This document shows, piece after piece, positions 6,508-7,838 of a stretch of 7,838 bases of DNA. Under the pieces are notes generated by a model. The model was not told the DNA's origin and ran no database searches. It worked only from the letters and a program-made list of their open reading frames with translations. The stretch comes from Pseudomonadota bacterium (lineage in GTDB: Bacteria > Desulfobacterota > BSN033 > G020346125). Both the position numbers and the translations under genes were made by a program. Location: assembly GCA_030673585.1 (NCBI GenBank), contig DAOVIU010000038.1:1-7838 (forward strand). The letters are read 5' to 3'. Within the stretch, counting starts at the first letter, position 1, and the number at the start of each line of letters is the position of its first letter.

Positions 6508-6690
6508 AGGCACCCATCGAGGGTGAGCAGGCTTCGACGTGAGTCTTCGACCCTGAGCTCAGACCGAAGGGCTCAGCCGAACGTAAGGGGAAGGCCGGTC
6601 CTTATGGAGGCCGGAAGGGGTAAGCATTCCCCACCTGCGAGCCCCGAAAGGGTCACTTCGGAAGCATCGAAGTGAAGGGACAAGGGATTC
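6508..6690 (+). other. Multi-hairpin intergenic block, possible structured RNA or palindromic repeat element
   Basis: Successive stems can be drawn: CACCC/GGGTG (6511-6515 with 6521-6525); CTGAGC/GCTCAG (6553-6558 with 6571-6576); GGGGAA/TTCCCC (6587-6592 with 6627-6632) enclosing a CCGG/CCGG hairpin (6595-6598 with 6611-6614); CCC/GGG around a GAAA tetraloop (6643-6652); and CACTTCG/CGAAGTG (6654-6660 with 6668-6674), a perfect 7-bp stem. Such density is not expected of plain intergenic DNA. It matches no RNA class I can name; hallmarks of tmRNA, RNase P RNA, SRP RNA and common riboswitches are missing. Because queA appears to have its own promoter downstream, this is less likely to be a queA leader and more likely a separate small RNA or a degenerate mobile palindromic repeat. 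The transcribed strand is unknown; plus is a guess. Confidence 0.35.
6532..6583. repeat. Composite inverted repeat with two units per arm
   Basis: Left of the palindrome CTGAGCTCAG (6553-6562) are two units of the form TTCGAC-n-TGAG (6533-6543 and 6546-6557). To the right are two mirrored units, CTCAGACCGAA (6558-6568) and CTCAGCCGAA (6572-6581). The whole forms an imperfect long dyad that could fold into one hairpin. It recalls, from memory and unchecked, intergenic palindromic repeats with TTCG...CTCAG...CGAA half-sites found in many bacterial genomes. Confidence 0.45.
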
Positions 6691-6724
6691 TTCAAAAACT
6701 CCGGAAACTTCAGAAGCACGACAA

Positions 6725-6753
6725 TTGACTTTGTGAGGCATTTGTGATTAATT
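6725..6753 (+). promoter_or_regulatory. Probable promoter of queA
   Basis: TTGACT (6725-6730) and TTAATT (6748-6753) are separated by 17 nt. Transcription would begin near 6760, giving a leader of about 20 nt that contains the ribosome site GGGAG (6768-6772), 7 nt before the GTG start. The -10 box is mediocre. Confidence 0.45.
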
Positions 6754-6779
6754 GAGTACTTTAAATTGGGAGCGGTCAC

Positions 6780-7808
6780 GTGGACCTGCTAGACTTTCAG
6801 TACAGATTACCATCTAAGCTCATTGCCCAGTATCCATCGAGGGAAAGGGATCAATCCCGCTTGATGGTTCTCCATCGCCATACGGGGTCCTTGGAGCACC
6901 GAACCTTTAGCGATTTATCTCAGTATCTCAGTGAAGGTGATGTCCTCATCATCAATGACACGAAGGTTATAAAGGCAAGGCTCGTGGGGAGAAAGGAAAC
7001 CGGGGGAAAGGTTGAAGTCTTGATCACCGAACGAGTGGAGGATCGCACGTGGAAATGTATGGTCAAGAGGTCCAGATCCATACGCGATGGCGCCACCGTG
7101 CTCTTCGGCGATGGCTTGTCCGGACACTTTTTAGGAAGGGATGAGACCGGGGACTGGAGAATCGAATTCCACTCCCAAGGGGATTTCTATGAGGCCGTCG
7201 ACCGTTGGGGACAGACGCCGTTACCCCCGTACATCAAGAGGGATGAAACGCTCCCCCTCGATGAGGAGCGGTACCAGACAATCTTCGCCATGAAACCGGG
7301 GTCCATCGCCGCTCCAACAGCCGGCTTACACATGACTCACTCCCTCCTTGAAAAGGTGAGAAGGAGAGGGGTAGCCGTCGTTCCCATTACCCTCCATGTA
7401 AACGTGGGGACTTTCTCCCCCATCAGGATGAAACGAGTAGAAGATCATAAAATGGCCCCCGAGTATTTTGAGATATCCCTGCAGGCTGCTGAGGTCATCA
7501 ATAGGGCAAGAGGAAACGGAGGGAGGATTATCGCGCTCGGCACGACGACTACCCGATCCCTGGAATCCGCCGTCGATTCACGGGGAAAACTGACGCCTAC
7601 CGACGGATATTCGGACCTCTTTATCCATACTCCGTATCGCTTCAGGATGGTGGATGCACTGATCACCAATTTCCATCTCCCGGGAACCACGCTCCTGCTC
7701 CTGGTCTCTGCCTTCGCCACCTGGGAACTCATCAAGAAGGCCTATAGAGAGGCCATTAGAAGGGAATATCGTTTCTTCAGTTATGGGGACGGGATGCTGA
7801 TTCTCTGA
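6780..7808 (+). CDS. queA: S-adenosylmethionine:tRNA ribosyltransferase-isomerase
   Basis: Transfers and isomerises the ribosyl group of SAM onto 7-aminomethyl-7-deazaguanine at the tRNA wobble position, forming epoxyqueuosine, the penultimate step of queuosine synthesis in the cytoplasm. The 342-aa length is normal. Motifs in order are RLPSKLIAQYP (9-19), INDTKVIKARL (58-68), PLPPYIKR (147-154), RYQTIFA (164-170), PGSIAAPTAGLHMT (173-186), HVNVGTFSP (206-214), DHKMAPEYFEI (222-232), GTTTTRSLE (254-262), NFHLPGTTLLLLVSAF (297-312) and FFSYGDGML (332-340). The segment usually read as DHxMHxE has Ala-Pro in place of His-x. The start codon is GTG with GGGAG 7 nt upstream. No tgt, queG or other queuosine gene is in the window, and the upstream neighbour purM is divergent. 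Confidence 0.97.
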   Translation: MDLLDFQYRLPSKLIAQYPSRERDQSRLMVLHRHTGSLEHRTFSDLSQYLSEGDVLIINDTKVIKARLVGRKETGGKVEVLITERVEDRTWKCMVKRSRSIRDGATVLFGDGLSGHFLGRDETGDWRIEFHSQGDFYEAVDRWGQTPLPPYIKRDETLPLDEERYQTIFAMKPGSIAAPTAGLHMTHSLLEKVRRRGVAVVPITLHVNVGTFSPIRMKRVEDHKMAPEYFEISLQAAEVINRARGNGGRIIALGTTTTRSLESAVDSRGKLTPTDGYSDLFIHTPYRFRMVDALITNFHLPGTTLLLLVSAFATWELIKKAYREAIRREYRFFSYGDGMLIL

Positions 7809-7821
7809 ATCAATGGCCGCA

Positions 7822-7837
7822 GGGGGGAAGACCCCCC
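7822..7837 (+). terminator. Strong GC hairpin after queA, cut by window edge
   Basis: GGGGGG-AAGA-CCCCCC is a perfect 6-bp all-GC stem with a 4-nt loop beginning 14 nt after the queA stop. It looks like the stem of an intrinsic terminator; the T-run, if any, lies beyond the last base. Confidence 0.5.
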
Positions 7838-7838
7838 G

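Larger units (their letters stand above)
6168..6779. other. 612-bp divergent intergenic region between purM and queA
   Basis: No convincing protein gene lies here. Short ORFs exist on both strands but lack ribosome sites and family resemblance. The part next to purM holds its promoter (6185-6213) and a nested dyad (6266-6300). The middle, about 6301-6480, has nothing I recognise. From about 6508 to 6690 there is a dense run of stem-loops, and 6725-6753 is the probable queA promoter. Confidence 0.55.

Noticed and set aside
6529..6555. Resemblance to the tmRNA 5' end or a tRNA T-loop (TTCGAC)
   Set aside because: There is no pairing acceptor arm, CCA end or tag reading frame, and the flanks of the T-loop-like heptamer do not pair.
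6604..6626. Resemblance to the SRP RNA tip (CC-GGAA-GG)
   Set aside because: The conserved flanking CAGG and AGCAG of SRP helix 8 are absent and the surroundings do not form one long rod.
6559..6779. Two minus-strand ORFs of 60-68 codons opposite the hairpin block
   Set aside because: They lack ribosome sites and recognisable sequence, and they run through the palindromic block.
6725..6779. preQ1 riboswitch in the queA leader
   Set aside because: The predicted leader is only about 20 nt and shows no C-rich loop or A-rich tail of a preQ1 aptamer.

Overview
The window looks like ordinary chromosome from an uncultured or environmental bacterium. The RSH protein (716 aa, HD-synthetase-TGS-ACT) and the ribosomal protein L28 with two CxxC pairs both resemble, from memory, versions found in Desulfobacterota (former Deltaproteobacteria) and neighbouring phyla. 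That placement is an inference and no search was run. I see no phage, plasmid, transposase or CRISPR signal.

Layout, left to right. (1) 1-624 minus: the 5' part of an endonuclease III-family DNA glycosylase of the MpgII/MagIII type, cut by the window edge inside its Fe-S cysteine motif. A sigma70-type promoter overlaps an in-frame upstream ATG and so decides the start. (2) 625-1005: an AT-rich divergent intergenic region with a perfect 15-nt dyad, a hairpin followed by nine T, a promoter-like pair just before rsh, and a three-codon mini-ORF whose stop overlaps the rsh start codon. (3) 1006-3156 plus: bifunctional (p)ppGpp synthetase/hydrolase. (4) 3173-3364 minus: rpmB, convergent with rsh with only 16 bp between the stops and with its own promoter. 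(5) 3506-4945 minus: a divergent FAD/NAD(P)-binding oxidoreductase of the phytoene desaturase-like type. (6) 5103-6134 minus: purM, with a perfect -35 promoter and an AGGAGGT ribosome binding site that moves the start inward from the longest ORF. (7) 6168-6779: 612 bp without a credible protein gene, holding a nested dyad near purM and a dense block of hairpins at about 6508-6690. (8) 6780-7808 plus: queA with a GTG start, its own promoter and a strong GC hairpin at the window edge.

How the genes relate. The genes are housekeeping functions: alarmone metabolism, translation, purine synthesis, tRNA queuosine modification and DNA repair. purM and the oxidoreductase lie in the same direction 157 bp apart and may be co-transcribed. 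The others appear to be separate units. I found no new multi-gene system. The least explained parts are the multi-hairpin block in front of queA, with its composite inverted repeat at 6532-6583, and the leader of rsh, with its terminator-like hairpin and mini-ORF. The divergent FAD protein is the only complete gene whose function I cannot name.
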